A stretch of 64,000 nt of DNA from Sialis fuliginosa (GCA_961205875.1 OY540820.1:13454001-13518000); one strand, 5' to 3'. Positions 24,373 to 36,475 are shown, counted from the stretch's first letter. The notes: generated from the letters alone by a model not told the origin. Numbers and translations: made by a program.

Positions 24373-24872
24373 AAGTACTACTTGGCACCAGTCTTGGATA
24401 TGACCCCAGTAATGTACTGAATTATAAATATTTGTTGATATTTGATTACTACCATTTCTGAATATTAATCTATGTACATTTAACTGTCAACGTGATGTCA
24501 ATCGGCCAAGAGGTATCAAAATGGTGCACATTTAAACTAATTATTAGTATAATCTATTTATTAATTATTATATTATCATAGCAACTGCTTTCTTTTCTAT
24601 CTTTTGTGTCGTAGTACTTATCATTTTGTAATCATTAGCAAGTGTCCATCACTGCGTGCTCATTACTGGTTTTACTTTATTCATTACTTCAGAAAAAACA
24701 TAAACAAAATAAAAGGCTATAATTTATAAAAACAAACTATATTTGCGGACTTTGGCAATTAAATTTAATAAATAAAATGTTACCTATTTTATTAGGAACA
24801 TGAGTTCATGAGAATCACAAAAAAGAAGCCCGTAAATCACAAAAACAGTAAACCTTGCTCTTATGTACCTTA
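24373..24872 (+). mobile_element. Family A MITE, copy A3
   Basis: The left TIR is AAGTACTACTTGGCACCAG (with a 2-nt insertion) and the right end CTCTTATGTACCTTA lacks the GCGGCCATAACTGGTGCCA block. The body matches the family throughout, including ATTATATTATCATAGCAACT and TGCGTGCTCATTACTGGT. Confidence 0.85.
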
Positions 24873-26165
24873 TCTTTAATAAATAACTAACTATAGACAT
24901 TTTTTTTATATATATAACATCAGTAACGTCTCATTTACCAATTCACGTTGGCTCTCACCAACGAACTGAACAGTAGATATTACTAAAAGTTATATAAACG
25001 ATATCCATGTATCCGTGCGGGTACACAATAAAGAAAAATGTGCACAAACCGGAGGAAAATTTCGTTAAAATCTCATGTTAATGTAATTCACTGAAAAAAT
25101 TACTAGAGATAACTAGTAGATATAGTTTATGTAGTAAAGAATAAGAATGAAAAGAGAGATAACTTATATCGTATATACTGGAGACGTACATACATAGGTA
25201 GTCTTATAAGACTAAGGAGTTAAAAAAAATGGTTTTTAATTTTAAAAAATTGATAAACAAACATTAAGACAAAAGTAGTTATAATTCTTTTGTCTTTGTA
25301 CCTGGCATATAAAACATCCTCCGATTTACAGGTGTATTTTCTGGATTTTAAGGCTCGACTTTAAACGATTCATTTTCACAAAAACTTAGAAAATGATCGT
25401 CTATAATACATACCTAATATAAGTAAATAAAAAGACCAACTAAATTGAAAAACCACTGAATACATTTTAATTTTCTGAAAATAATAGAAAATGTTAAAGG
25501 CGTATTATGTATTATTTTCATAAGAAAGTTAAACATCAAGATATAAACTCTATGTAAATAAAAACAAAAGGGAGGAATAAAACCAGGGTTTTTGATTCGG
25601 GAAGTAATAAAACTCGAACCCAAGAAAACAATAGAATATAATGAAAAAGAATTCTGTACAAAAACTGTCTTTGTTGATTTTCATCAACGAACTTTTGTTT
25701 ACAATTTCAATGGAAATTTTAATCTAGCTTACTATATCTACATTCGAATTAAAAAATAAGAACTAATGGTTATGTAAATATATGTATACTGTACTTATTG
25801 TTAAATGTTAATTAATTAATTATGCACCCTTAAATAAATATGAGGTTATGTTTTGTAATTAAATAAAAACGTTGTAAAATTGCTATGAAATGACCTTTAG
25901 CAGTTGTTTATTCATAATTTTATGGCAAAATATGTTAATATCATCTTTTTTATATGCATGTAAACAGGGACTTGAACTGGAATTTATTTATGGTTCTGGT
26001 TTGGTTCGGGTTCAGGTTCTACTTTGTAATTGATCAGTATATTAAATCGGTTAGAAAAATAATTATGCATCATTAATATTTTTTATTACAAGTAGATTAC
26101 AGAATACAATATAGTATTGCATCAATTTATTCGACCTCCGGGGGTGAGTGCTCCATTTTCCCTTC
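24873..26165. other. AT-rich DNA, nothing recognised
   Basis: No supportable coding frame or repeat. A run of GGTTC-like words near 25990-26020 is the only texture. Confidence 0.45.
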
Positions 26166-26173
26166 ATTATAAC

Positions 26174-26454
26174 TAGAGATTGGAAAAATAGTTGTTATTT
26201 TCAATGAAATAGTTACTAGTTTTCGGAAAATAGTTGGTAAATAGTTTTTTTTACGATTTAGTAATAATTAGTGCAAACGAACCAGTAAAAAGTGTCGCAA
26301 ATAGTTTTAAAATAGTTGGAAAGGTAGTTGCAAATAGTTGATTTCAAATCGTGTTCAATCAAACCAGTTTTCTGAAAATGGTGGAGATATGTAATAAAAA
26401 TTTCAATAAATGCATTTTTACGCAATAGTTGAAAAACTATTTTTCCAATCTCTA
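26174..26454. mobile_element. hAT-type MITE, 281 bp, perfect 8-bp duplication
   Basis: TAGAGATTGGAAAAATAGTT and its inverse AACTATTTTTCCAATCTCTA form a perfect 20-bp TIR. ATTATAAC is duplicated at 26166-26173 and 26455-26462. The body contains about ten copies of AATAGTT. A second copy, lacking a recognisable duplication, lies at 53653-53931. Confidence 0.92.
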
Positions 26455-26462
26455 ATTATAAC

Positions 26463-27525
26463 CAATTCTTTTATATGCTTTTATTCGTCAAAGTCGAGAA
26501 TTTAGAATAATTATCACAGAGGCTCAAAATTTCCTAATACGACACTAATCGGATGTTCATTAAAACTTTTTCCCTCTTTAAAACATCTTCGTTTACGTGT
26601 TAATTTTTATTCCAAGTGAATCATAAAAACCAAGAGGTTGAAAAAATGAAAACAAACGAACATAAATACATGACTAACTGTAGATTTATTATTATGAACC
26701 CAAGCTTCATGTGAAGCTTTTAATATAGTACTTGTTTGCTACGCGTATATTTACAGTGAAATAAATAATACAAAGTTAATTCTACCGTGAAATTCGGAAC
26801 GAAATTGTACTTTAGAGAAAAAGTACGACAACAATGAACACTTTGTGAATAATTATTTCGCTCTCACTCTTAAATATTCCTAACAATAACTAAATAATTT
26901 TTCATGAAATTAAATTATAATATTAATTCGTATGTATTTGCTGTTTTGTATAATTGTTGTAATAAAATACACTTTGTTTCCGTTTTGAATTTATATAAGT
27001 ATTATAAATATATGTGTATTTATTTTAAATATATGTGTATTTATTTGACATTAAAGTACACTGTGTCTTCCCTTATTTACTTTGATATTACAATGAAGAT
27101 ACGTGTAAATGACATGAATATTATATTTTTCAAAACAATGTATTTAATATTTTATAATATAATTATTGTATGAGGTCTTTTTTAAGTTAATTAATTATTT
27201 GTTAATATAAAAACAAAAGAATATAATTGTAAGCTGTCATACCCATTTTAAGATATTATTGAGGAATAGTCGTTTTGTAATACATATGTACCAAAATCGA
27301 TTTGAATAAAAAAATAAATATTTCCCATATTTAATAATAATAAGTCTTATAGGTACAATGTTCTTGTATTATAAAATAATTCAAATATAATATATAAACC
27401 CCTATGTCGTAGGATTTTAGATTTTTATGTTTGTTGTTACTCAAAAGGATATAAAATAACGAGCAAATATTATTATTTTTACTTCTTTAGAATCGCTATC
27501 CTATATATATATATATGAATGTATG
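26463..27525. other. AT-rich DNA, nothing recognised
   Basis: The 89-codon frame at 26904-27173 is almost only Ile/Tyr/Asn/Phe/Lys and is what AT-rich DNA gives by chance. Confidence 0.5.
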
Positions 27526-28012
27526 CAGAGCCGGCCTTAGCAAGTCTGGCCCCCTGGGCAAATTTTTTTTTCCGCCCTCTCTCCCCAAAAAAAAATGTAA
27601 AAAAATTGATAAATTAACAAGAATAGTTAATATCTCAGTCTGGCGCGATTCTATCAAATGCCCTAAGATCGTCGAGACCTCCTTCCCCTATTATTAACAA
27701 ATTAAAATTGATAAATTAACAAATAAAATGATTAGTTAATATCTCAGTTAATACCATATTAAAGGTTTTCTGGGTTGCTAAATAAGAATTTGTTAGTTAG
27801 CAGCTTTCAAATAATCGATTTTTCTTGGACTTTTTTTTAAATTAACATTATTTATATTTAGCTACATTCTTTGCTTAATTGATTTTAACAGATCGACAAA
27901 AAATTTAAAGATCAAAAAAAAATTACAGTCGTGCACTGATTTGAACCAAAAAAGTCACATATGCCCCAATATGCACCGCCCCACCTGGCCTGTTGCCCTA
28001 AAGCCGGCGCTG
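27526..28012. mobile_element. hAT MITE, 487 bp, CAGAGCCGGCC family
   Basis: CAGAGCCGGCCTTAG and CTAAAGCCGGCGCTG are imperfect inverted ends. The flanks AATGTATG (27518-27525) and AGTATATG (28013-28020) match at six of eight positions, consistent with an old 8-bp hAT duplication. The GCCCTCTCTCCCC block near the left and the GCCCCACCTGGCCTGT block near the right are shared with the copy at 39840-40496. Confidence 0.85.
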
Positions 28013-28435
28013 AGTATATGTATATTACAATGAGAATTAGCATTGAGGACATTTTTATATGAAATAAAAAATCCTTTTAGTATAAAGTATAATAAATCTG
28101 AAATATACATAACTTTTATCACGCAGAGAATGAAAGCTCATAAACGATTGTATATAAAACAAAACACATGTATAATATTGTACGTTGTATTAATATGGTA
28201 AACACTATTTATAAAAGTTTTAGAATTCAATTACATTTATGTATTTTCAACTCAAATAAACACATCATACATACATATATGTATGTATTGAATAACTGAA
28301 ATCGTTTTGAATATTACAAATCCACTGCTCCGGATATTGCTACATTTGTAATTTTCTATGTTTAATTAAAACAAATATTGGTTGTAGAGATATTATTAAT
28401 ATTGAGGATCAGACTAGACGCAAAAATAAAACCCC

Positions 28436-28697
28436 ACAGGTTGCAATTAAATCTAAAACACTGTATCGACGGACCTGAATACATATCATACATTTTAATG
28501 AAAATATCTTCATTTGTGTTAATACAGTAAAACCTCGATTTTGCGGGCTGATTAATAACGTAAATAACAGGTTGCAATTAAATCTAAAACACTGTATCGA
28601 CGGACCTGAATACATATCATACATTTTAATGAAAATATCTTCATTTGTGTTAATACAGTAAAACCTCGATTTTGCGGGCTGATTAATAACGTAAATA
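28436..28697. repeat. 131-bp tandem duplication
   Basis: 28436-28566 is repeated as 28567-28697 with essentially no differences, so the duplication is young. Each unit contains TACAGTAAAACCTCGATTTT, which resembles the CAGTAAAA terminus of the pogo-like element at 19178. The overlapping minus-strand frames here are generated by the duplication. Confidence 0.93.
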
Positions 28698-28941
28698 TAT
28701 AACATATATTATATATAATAAACGAAAATTTATTATTAAGGAAAATACAATTCTTTTTAGCTGGGTATATTCGTGCAATGTACAAATCATGCAATATAAA
28801 CTACGTACAAATAAATCACTCAATCATTTGCTAACAACAACAAATGTTTATTTACTTTTAAAATAATACTTTAACAGCGCAAATTGAAAAACAACTCGAC
28901 CACAATTTTCAGTTGACTGACTGTCTCGTTATAATACAGAT

Positions 28942-29235
28942 AAGGAACTGGCACCAGTTATGGCCGCTATAAGAGCAAGGTTTACTGTTTTTTCTCATGA
29001 ACTCGCATGTTACTAACTTTATTTAATCAATTCAATTACCAAAGTCAGCAAATATAGTTTGTTTTTGTAAATTATAACCTTTTATTTTGTTTTTGTTTTT
29101 TTCTACAGTAATGGATAAAGTAAAACCAGTAATGAGCACACAGTGATGGACATTTGCTAATGATTAATAAATGAGACTACGACATAAAAGATATAAAAGA
29201 CAGAATCGTCAAATTTGAAACAATCTTAAGCTGAT
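28942..29235 (-). mobile_element. Family A MITE, copy A4, inverted, truncated
   Basis: This begins at the right-end TIR (AAGGAACTGGCACCAGTTAT GGCC) and runs into the CGTCAAATTTGAAACAAT block, where it stops. The other half, including the TCTTGG-side TIR, is absent. Confidence 0.85.
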
Positions 29236-30377
29236 TCTGCATTAAAATATAAGAAACTCGTATCCTAAACATTTTTTTAACAAATAACTTTATTTATTTT
29301 GAAAAGAATTATAAAAAAAATAATAAATAAATAACGTTGACAAAAATTCTTATTAGACTTTCGACTTAAAACAAAACAACATTCTTTTTGTTATACTTTT
29401 TCTCATTTATTTATTTTTAAAGACAAATTTCGGTACATTCGCTAGAAAAAGTTTACGGATTAAATAATGTATCAAATATCCAAAAATAAAAAATTCATAT
29501 TATGATATAGCCTCCCTCCAAACTGTCTGAAAAGTTTATCTGTAAACAGCTTATTTTTCGAAATATAAATTTCTATTACGTTTTATTTTCTACACGCGAT
29601 AAAAAAATCATAATACCGGTCCAACAAAATATTACTATTTTTTTATTTATACAATCATAATTTTAAAAATTGAACTATCTATTATCTTTATTAGAAATAA
29701 CCCCGACGCGGACGTCATGATACAAAAATTATTTTTTACCAAATATAGTATTCAACGAATTTTTTAATTGAAATTCAGTCTTCTGTAGTACTTACGTTTA
29801 ATATAAAGTGTATTCAATAAGAAATAATTTTCGAAGTTGAGACTTAAATATTAAAAAATCTTAACAAGTAGGTATAATTAAAAGTTGAACAATATTTTCG
29901 TTCAAAACGTATTCATTATTTTATATTAATTAATTCAATGTTGTGTTAATTATTATTTACATCAGTTATTGTATATTATAATTTATTTATAATTTTCAAA
30001 AGTATTGCATAAAATATACTGAATATCTTCGAGGATACAGTGAATTTAATAAAACCAAAAATAGGTTTCGAACAAAATACAATGTACGTCTGTTGTAAAA
30101 CATAAAATTTGAACGTTTCCCGTAATCATAATCGAAAAAAATTCAGAAAATAAAATAATTATTATCGATATGATAATTACGACACATTTTAAACATTTCA
30201 TTTTCGGTCAAAATTAGTTAATTCAATTAATAAAATGAACGTAAGTACATATATTTGCTGTTGTATTGTATGGATATTTCTGTTTAACATTCATAACAGA
30301 TGAAATATAATTTTCGAAAGAAACTCCGCATTACCGAGTGAAAATTTATAATTATTTGATCAATAATATAAATATAT
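29236..30377. other. AT-rich DNA, nothing recognised
   Basis: No coding frame or repeat partner was found. Confidence 0.5.
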
Positions 30378-30904
30378 AAGGTAAAGGCACCAGTTATGGG
30401 CGCTATAAGAGCAAGGTTGACTGTTTTTGTGATTATCGGGATTGTTTTTTGTAATTCTCGTGAACTCATGTTACTAATAAAACAAGTAATTCTTTATTTA
30501 ATCAATTTAATTACCAAAACCCGCAAAGTTTGTTTTTTAGATTATAGCCTTTTATTTTCTTCATGTTTTCTCTCCAGTAATGGATAAACTAAAACCAGTA
30601 ATGAGCACACTTGCTAATGATTACAAAATGATAAGTACTACGACACAATAGATATAAAAGAAATAATCATCAAATTTGAAATAATTATATAATAATTAAT
30701 AAATAAATTATACTAATAATTAGTTTAAAAGTTCATCTTTTTGACACCAATTGTCATCAAATCACGATGTAAGACAGTTAAATGTATATAGATTAATATT
30801 CAGAAATAGTAGTAATCAAATATCAACACATATTTCTAATTCAGTATATTTAATTAATAATTTGCCATTACTGGGGTCCTTGCCAAGACTGATGCCACTA
30901 TCTT
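30378..30904 (-). mobile_element. Family A MITE, copy A5, inverted, full length
   Basis: The TIRs are AAGGTAAAGGCACCAG and the inverse of the left end (CTGATGCCACTATCTT). The body is nearly complete. The sequence beyond its right edge (30905-31125) is shared with copy A9, although this lies outside the TIR. Confidence 0.9.
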
Positions 30905-31125
30905 ATATGTGTATATTATTGAACGAAAAATTAACAATAAAAACTTATTGGTTGAATATTGAAAGCTGTGTAAATATGTTTATATTAAAAATATATTTAT
31001 ACCTATCTATAAAAATTAACAACAAAATTCAGGGACGTATGATCCATTTCTACTTCTAAAACATTTTTATACAAAAAATACAATGACGTTATTTAATTAT
31101 TTTTTCCAAAAATTAAATACATTTC
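30905..31125. repeat. Flank shared with the copy at 50 kb
   Basis: About 220 bp (GAAAAATTAACAATAAAAAC..., GGGACGTATGATCCATTTCT...) is repeated at 50569-50790 in the same position relative to a family A copy. The sequences on the opposite side of the two elements do not match. Confidence 0.85.
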
Positions 31126-31780
31126 GTAATATTTGTAGGGTATAATCCACTGTCTACACAATACATCTACATATTTTTTAAACTTTCTCTGTAGGTTTTC
31201 CTATAGAAATTTTTTTAAAGTATGAATAAAATTTAATTTCAAATGTAAAAATGCAAAATAATAAAGTTTTCAATTTTCATAAAAAAACCCACGCATCTCT
31301 ACCGAACAAAAGAAATAAAAACAAAAGAAAAACCATATGTCAAACATCAATCAAAACTTATCTTTCTCGTGATTACAAATACTCAGAACTTAGACCTTCA
31401 TATCCCCCCCTTCTAGCAATATAATAATAATAAAATTTGTTCTTATTACGTAGTTTACTACCTCTATATATATTTTTTCTATCGATAAAATACGCCCAAC
31501 ATTTTCTATTTATTTTTTCCACGCATATTGTTGCAATGTTCAACTATCACTATATTATATTATATAAAAAAAATGGTCGACCTTTTCAGAAGTCAATGTG
31601 ACTAACTACACAATAAAGAAAATTTACGCCAAATCAACAGATTTATAAAAAAAAAATTATATAGCAACTATTTCGAAAATTTAACATAGAAAATTTTTAA
31701 ATTTAAATTATTATCAAATGCAATTAAAAAAATGGAGTTAGTCGTTTTTGCTTCTGAACGTCTGACGTAACAACAAACAG
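31126..31780. other. AT-rich DNA, nothing recognised
   Basis: No gene or repeat could be identified. Confidence 0.5.
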
Positions 31781-32000
31781 TACTTACCGGGTTCCCGTTT
31801 ACGCAGCACGCGCGCGTGTGTGTTAGTGTCAGTGGTGCCAAGTTTGGTGCCGATACGTTACATGTACAGATGTGCGGAAGGCGCAATGCAGACTGAGGCG
31901 TCGCGTGACGGTCCGACGACTATCGATTCGGCGCCGTCGTCAGTGGAGCTGCGCTTCAGTCTCTGCACCAGACAGTTAGTAGGTGTCGTTAAGTTGGCAC
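31781..32000. promoter_or_regulatory. CpG-rich patch, possible first exon and promoter
   Basis: This is the most GC- and CpG-rich 200 bp in this half of the window (GCACGCGCGCGTG, GGCGTCGCGTGACGG, TCGGCGCCGTCG). On the minus strand it ends in a consensus 5' splice site, CCCG/GTAAGTACTG, at 31788/31787, so a non-coding or short-coding first exon transcribed leftward is plausible. TCAGT, the core of the arthropod initiator, occurs on both strands. A 63-codon plus-strand frame (31820-32011) and a 72-codon minus-strand frame also cross it, neither recognisable. No downstream coding exon was found, so this is inference. Confidence 0.4.
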
Positions 32001-32099
32001 CCCTACATTAAAGGGGAGTTAAATATGAGCCGTTTTGAATCATTTTCAAAGTATGATACTTCAGTAGGAAATGTTATATTTTTATTTGGTGTGTAAGTT

Positions 32100-32145
32100 T
32101 AAGGCAGAGTCGTAGCCAGGGGGAGGGTTCATTCTATTTTTTATG
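32100..32145 (+). mobile_element. Possible hAT-type terminus
   Basis: CAGAGTCGTAGCCAGGGGGA at about 32104 resembles other CAG-started, G-rich hAT ends here. A similar block is inverted at about 51057-51100. No partner end was found. Confidence 0.3.
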
Positions 32146-32708
32146 TTTTTTATTTGACATTTTTTTGTTCTGTGTATTTGTGTGTGTTTTTTGGGGGGAA
32201 TTCACAGGAACACAATTTGGTTATAGGATGTGGTGACTTACATACTAAATATTTTTTAATTCGTTATTTTATTTCCTAGAAATTTATACCAATTTCCAAT
32301 GGTTTTGTAAAGAAAATATTAAAATAGCAAGGACTAAATTCGTGCACATTTTCAATTAACATACTGCGGCAAGTGTTGATAATTATGTTGTGATGTTGGC
32401 ATAATTATATAAGTACACATTCACTTTTTTTTTAATTTCCCAACAGGAAGTTATTGTAACCGGTCCGAAAATCAAAATAAATTTATTTTACATATTTTTT
32501 GTTTCAATGTTACTATAGTATATTTACACTATTTTCAGAAAGATATATTATGTGTATGTATGTGTGTGTTATTTTTTACGTACACGAAATCTCGCTAATA
32601 AAAAATGCTTTTGACTTCGTTGGGGTGCCAATCGAAGCGTATTGACGTAAATATGATCAAAAAGAAAGGATTTTTCGAAATTCAGCAAATATTATTCAAG
32701 CGTGATGT

Positions 32709-32986
32709 ATGGATAATATGGTTGATTTTTTGTTGAATAATGAATGGCCGCCAAGCTCTCCCGATTGCAATCTTACGATTATTTTGTAAGGTCAACAATG
32801 GTTATATGTTGTCTAAGCTCCCAGATTACAAATTCTCAAATTTGCAGCAATTTAAAAATGTTATTCTCAAAATTTAGGGACAAAATGCAAATGGAAACAG
32901 TGTGTGCCGCTTGCAATGACTTTGAAAGAAAATTGAAGCTAATTATAAAAGTTAAAGGAGGAATTATTCCCAAACACTTATTATAA
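32709..32986 (+). pseudogene. Mariner-type transposase C-terminus, frameshifted
   Basis: Reading from 32709, the frame gives NNEWPPSSPDCN. After a one-base shift near 32770 it continues YDYFVRSTMV and, to the TAA at 32984, METVCAACNDFERKLKLIIK followed by VKGG. EWPPSSPDxNPxDYxVW and the final RRLxxxIKxKGG are hallmarks of one branch of the Tc1/mariner superfamily, where SPD carries the third catalytic Asp. The first two catalytic acidic residues and the DNA-binding domain lie upstream in a full gene but are not readable here. No TIR was located. The relic is old and inactive. Confidence 0.82.
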
Positions 32987-33373
32987 ATTTTCAATACATA
33001 TGTCTAGAATTTAAATAAAAACTTAACTGAAACTTAATTATAAATTTAATATTTTAGCGTTTTAATTTCTATCAGAATATAATTGTCACTGTATATATCA
33101 GCTAGATTTCTTTTAAAGCACGCGTAGTTATAATGTTTCCCAGTAAAAATAATTTTACAGAGTAAATAATTACATTTACATACATTAAGTTTATAAATAT
33201 TCTATTAAATAAAAAACTTGAAAAATTCCCATCGCTATTTAACTGTTTATTGCTTTAATTAAACGCCAAAAAAACAATTAAAATGTTGAACATGATAAAT
33301 CTGAAATCCACAAATCTACAGCTATCAAGTTACCAAAGATTTATGTTTATTTGAATTAGAAGTGTTTTAATAA

Positions 33374-33377
<4 letters not shown>

Positions 33378-33415
<38 letters not shown>
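33378..33415. repeat. (TA)n microsatellite
   Basis: About 19 uninterrupted AT/TA units. Confidence 0.97.
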
Positions 33416-33421
<6 letters not shown>

Positions 33422-33489
33422 ATTGCCACATTCCGGCCATGTCAGGAATATGTTCGTTCATCCAAATTTGAATTCTAAATGACTCCGAT

Positions 33490-33600
33490 ACAGGCGTCTA
33501 TACAATACTATACATAGTATAAAACAAAGTCCTACGCCGCGTCTCTCTGTCTTTTTGTCTGTGTACGATTTTCTCAGTAACTACTAAACAGTAAAAAAAA
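33490..33600 (+). repeat. Dispersed repeat with GTCTCTCTGTC run
   Basis: ATAAAACAAAGTCCTACGCC, then GCGTCTCTCTGTCTTTTTGT, then TTTTCTCAGTAACTACTAAA. This order is familiar from abundant insect repeats. No coding content is seen. Confidence 0.4.
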
Positions 33601-33623
33601 ACAATCGTCGTATAGAGGGAATC

Positions 33624-33708
33624 TGGATAAAAGGCAGACATGCACAAAAGGCTGACAAGGACAAAAGGCCGAATCCCAAAAGACCAACATCGACAAAAGA
33701 CAGACAAC
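33624..33708 (+). repeat. Degenerate 15-17-bp minisatellite, about five units
   Basis: Units resembling GGACAAAAGGCNGAC: GGATAAAAGGCAGACAT, GCACAAAAGGCTGACAA, GGACAAAAGGCCGAATC, CCAAAAGACCAACAT and CGACAAAAGACAGACAAC. Confidence 0.75.
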
Positions 33709-35428
33709 ATTTTTATATAAATTAATATCTTTTAGGGGGAGGGGTTTATGCAATATGCCTCCTCCAAAAAATATTTATTTAGAAATAAATATATAATATC
33801 TATATTAAGGTAATATTAATAATATTTAATATTAATAATACTTATCATATTATAATTTAAAAAACAAAAAAAATTAGGGGGTGTTAAGTTGACAGTTCGT
33901 GGCTATTCGTACAAGGAGTTTTCACATAACTTCGTGATTACGTCACACTCTTGTCTTTGTGATGACTGAGGGGGAAGCCCAGCAGTCAGTTGTTTAGTTT
34001 TGTTTCCTCATTGTTTTAAATTAAACGTGTTATATATACTTTGCGCCTTTTTATTTATCTGACTTACGGACATATATTAATGAAAGTTTATGTTGTTTTA
34101 TTTATTACTACTCATTTATATCAATTTAATGTTTAATATTATATATTGTATATTATAATTTATTTTTTGCGTTTTCGCGTATTTAATTGGTCTTCGTGTT
34201 AAAATTTTTAAACATTTCTTGGTTGAGCCAATTATTATTTGGATGTAGTAAAATTCTACATTACATCCATTTTTTCGATATTTTTCGAAAACGGTTAATC
34301 TTATGAGAAGTATATTTTTGTGTATTTTGTATCATATAATCTTCTACAAGTTATCAACTCGGAAAAAATTAACACCCCTGGTCTAAATTATTATTATTTG
34401 ATACTGGAAATCGATAACTCTTATTAATACTAAACCCTGTGTCGAATTTCATAACTGTACCACAATGGGTTCTCTAGATATTAAATAAACACTAATTTTG
34501 GACAAAAGACTGTAGCTCCCTCACGAAGAATTTCCGGACGCAGGTTCACATATAGTTTTTTGCTTAAAATTACATCCTCGATCTACTGTTAATTTGTTTT
34601 ACATTAGTTGTAAGCCATTAATATTTTATTTTTTGCAATCCATATTTATGATTTTTTCAGATAATCATGGCTTTTAATTTAACCAACGACTAATGAAAAT
34701 ACTGGCAAGTATTACTAATAATACTAAGACAAAGAATGCTGAAAAGGTTAGATAGAAATGTGTTTAAGAATACAATACACCTCCACCAACTAGGTTAATA
34801 ATTTACAGATTATGCGATTTTTATCAAACTGGGCTCATCTGTAATGTACCAAAGAGTAGTCGATCAGTCAGTGTTACTACTCTGGCATCTACCCAAAACC
34901 AAAGCCTGGAAAAATCTAATAGATAAAGGCAAAATTATTGTACTTTGCAATGTGTATGTCATCCTTATTGTGACTTTAAAAAGCTATTGTTTTCTCATAA
35001 TAAAAATTGCTTTTATATTTTTATATTTTCCTAAACAAATATTTTAAAATATACAAAAACATGTCAACGAAAATTAACTACCTACAGGTATATTTACGTT
35101 TATACACCTATTACTCGTATTAGCACACCCAAAGCATGCTTTGCAGTGTGGTATTACTCTCGTCCCATTATTTTTTTCGTATGAAATTTGATAACATGAG
35201 CATTATATATTAAATTTCTTCAGTAACCCCCTTACATGTTTACATTTTCTAAATGAGAACATTACATTACATTAATTTTATGTAATAAAAATATAAACAA
35301 AGTTCAATTTTTTTTTGCAACAAACTACAGCTCGCAATACGTAATAAATTAACATCGAACCTTTTGAATTCACTTCATCTATTTGCACAATAGAACCTTA
35401 TTAAAACTCAGCCAAATTGGATAACTAG
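33709..35428. other. AT-rich DNA, nothing recognised
   Basis: 33880-34020 is a little GC-richer but carries no splice-consistent frame. The 67-codon frame at 34844-35047 has a hydrophobic C-terminal half but no recognisable family feature. Confidence 0.45.
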
Positions 35429-35429
35429 A

Positions 35430-35497
35430 AGTGATGGACACTTGCTAATGATTACAAAATGATAAATACTACGACAAAAAAGATACAAAAGAAAGAA
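35430..35497 (-). mobile_element. Family A fragment
   Basis: AGTGATGGACACTTGCTAAT through ACAAAATGATAAATACTACG matches the inner part of inverted family A copies. Both ends are missing. Confidence 0.75.
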
Positions 35498-36111
35498 AAA
35501 AAATTGATGGTGTTATGCTTGTATTCTTTAATTTTTGCATACTATTACGATTCGATCAACAAAAATTTCCTATTTTGACCCACCCTAATGTACATATAAT
35601 TAGAACACAGGCAACCGAACTTAGCTAAAGAGAGTCTGCGAGCCGCAGACAAAAAAAAATTTAAAAAATATATTTTTCATATACATTTTTTTTTTTTAAT
35701 ATAAAAGTTATGTTGCATGGATAGTGTTTAAAAAAAATCTAGGAATTCTACATGCAACCATTGGATCTATAAAATCGAGTACAATAAATTTCATACGATT
35801 TTATATGTCTGGTTAAAGGTAAAATAACCGTACAGAAATTTTTCGATTGAATTCATATTTGAGTATATTATGTATATTATATTCTATATACATTTTCAGT
35901 TAATGGTATATACATAACTATAAACCATGAGTATATATTTATTTATTTTTTAAAGGAAACCCGTTGTTCGGTGTTATGGAATATTTCTATCCTTGTCACG
36001 TAGAGCGTTGATTCCGTTTTAATGTATTTGTCGGGACATATATTACTGCTATTACATACAGTTCTGTGGAGAACTGGAATGCTTGTTCTCGCACATACAC
36101 CCATTTATATA

Positions 36112-36475
36112 CAGGATGTCCCGAAAACTTACCGACAAACTTTCAAGAGTTGCCAAGGACATTAAACATTCACTTTTTGTTAACAAATCCATGGTCGCAA
36201 ACGAGCCGTTTAGAAATAGGTATAGAGCAAAAGAAAGGAACCCACACAAAAACAATGAACTATGCCTTTTGGTTGAATTTTTTGTAACTTGTGGAAAGGA
36301 TAATTCAAAATTTGTAGTGGGCGCAACCTACGAAAATCCGTAATTTCTGTTCCAGGGGGCATCAAAATTTTATGTTTATATTTATTTTTATCTCCTAAAA
36401 TCCTAAAGGATCAAATTTAAGAAAATTTAAATGTAAATAGAATTAACCAAAAAATACGAAGAAAATTATTTTTAG
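36112..36475 (+). mobile_element. GTGTCCC-family MITE, copy 2, right-truncated
   Basis: CAGGATGTCCCGAAAACTTA follows TA, and the body matches the element at 15236 through GACATTAAA, AACGAGCCGTTT and CGTAACCTACGAAAATCC-like blocks. The right end is lost. The overlapping 73- and 86-codon frames are shadows of this repeat. Confidence 0.8.

Noticed and set aside
25600..25625. tRNA B-box-like GGTTCGAGT on the minus strand
   Set aside because: No A box at a suitable distance and no cloverleaf could be drawn.
28362..28794. Three overlapping minus-strand frames with repeated peptide blocks
   Set aside because: They are produced by the 131-bp tandem duplication.
30751..31059. 102-codon plus-strand frame and the similar 87-codon frame at 50385-50648
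   Set aside because: Both are the same family A copy and its shared flank read through; similarity reflects repeat DNA, not a protein.
35634..35650. GTCTGC-GAGCC-GCAGAC hairpin as a terminator
   Set aside because: A six-base stem is too short to mean anything in a eukaryotic window of this size.
36066..36343. Overlapping 73- and 86-codon frames
   Set aside because: They sit inside the TGTCCC-ended MITE; the parallel region at 15236 has no matching frame.
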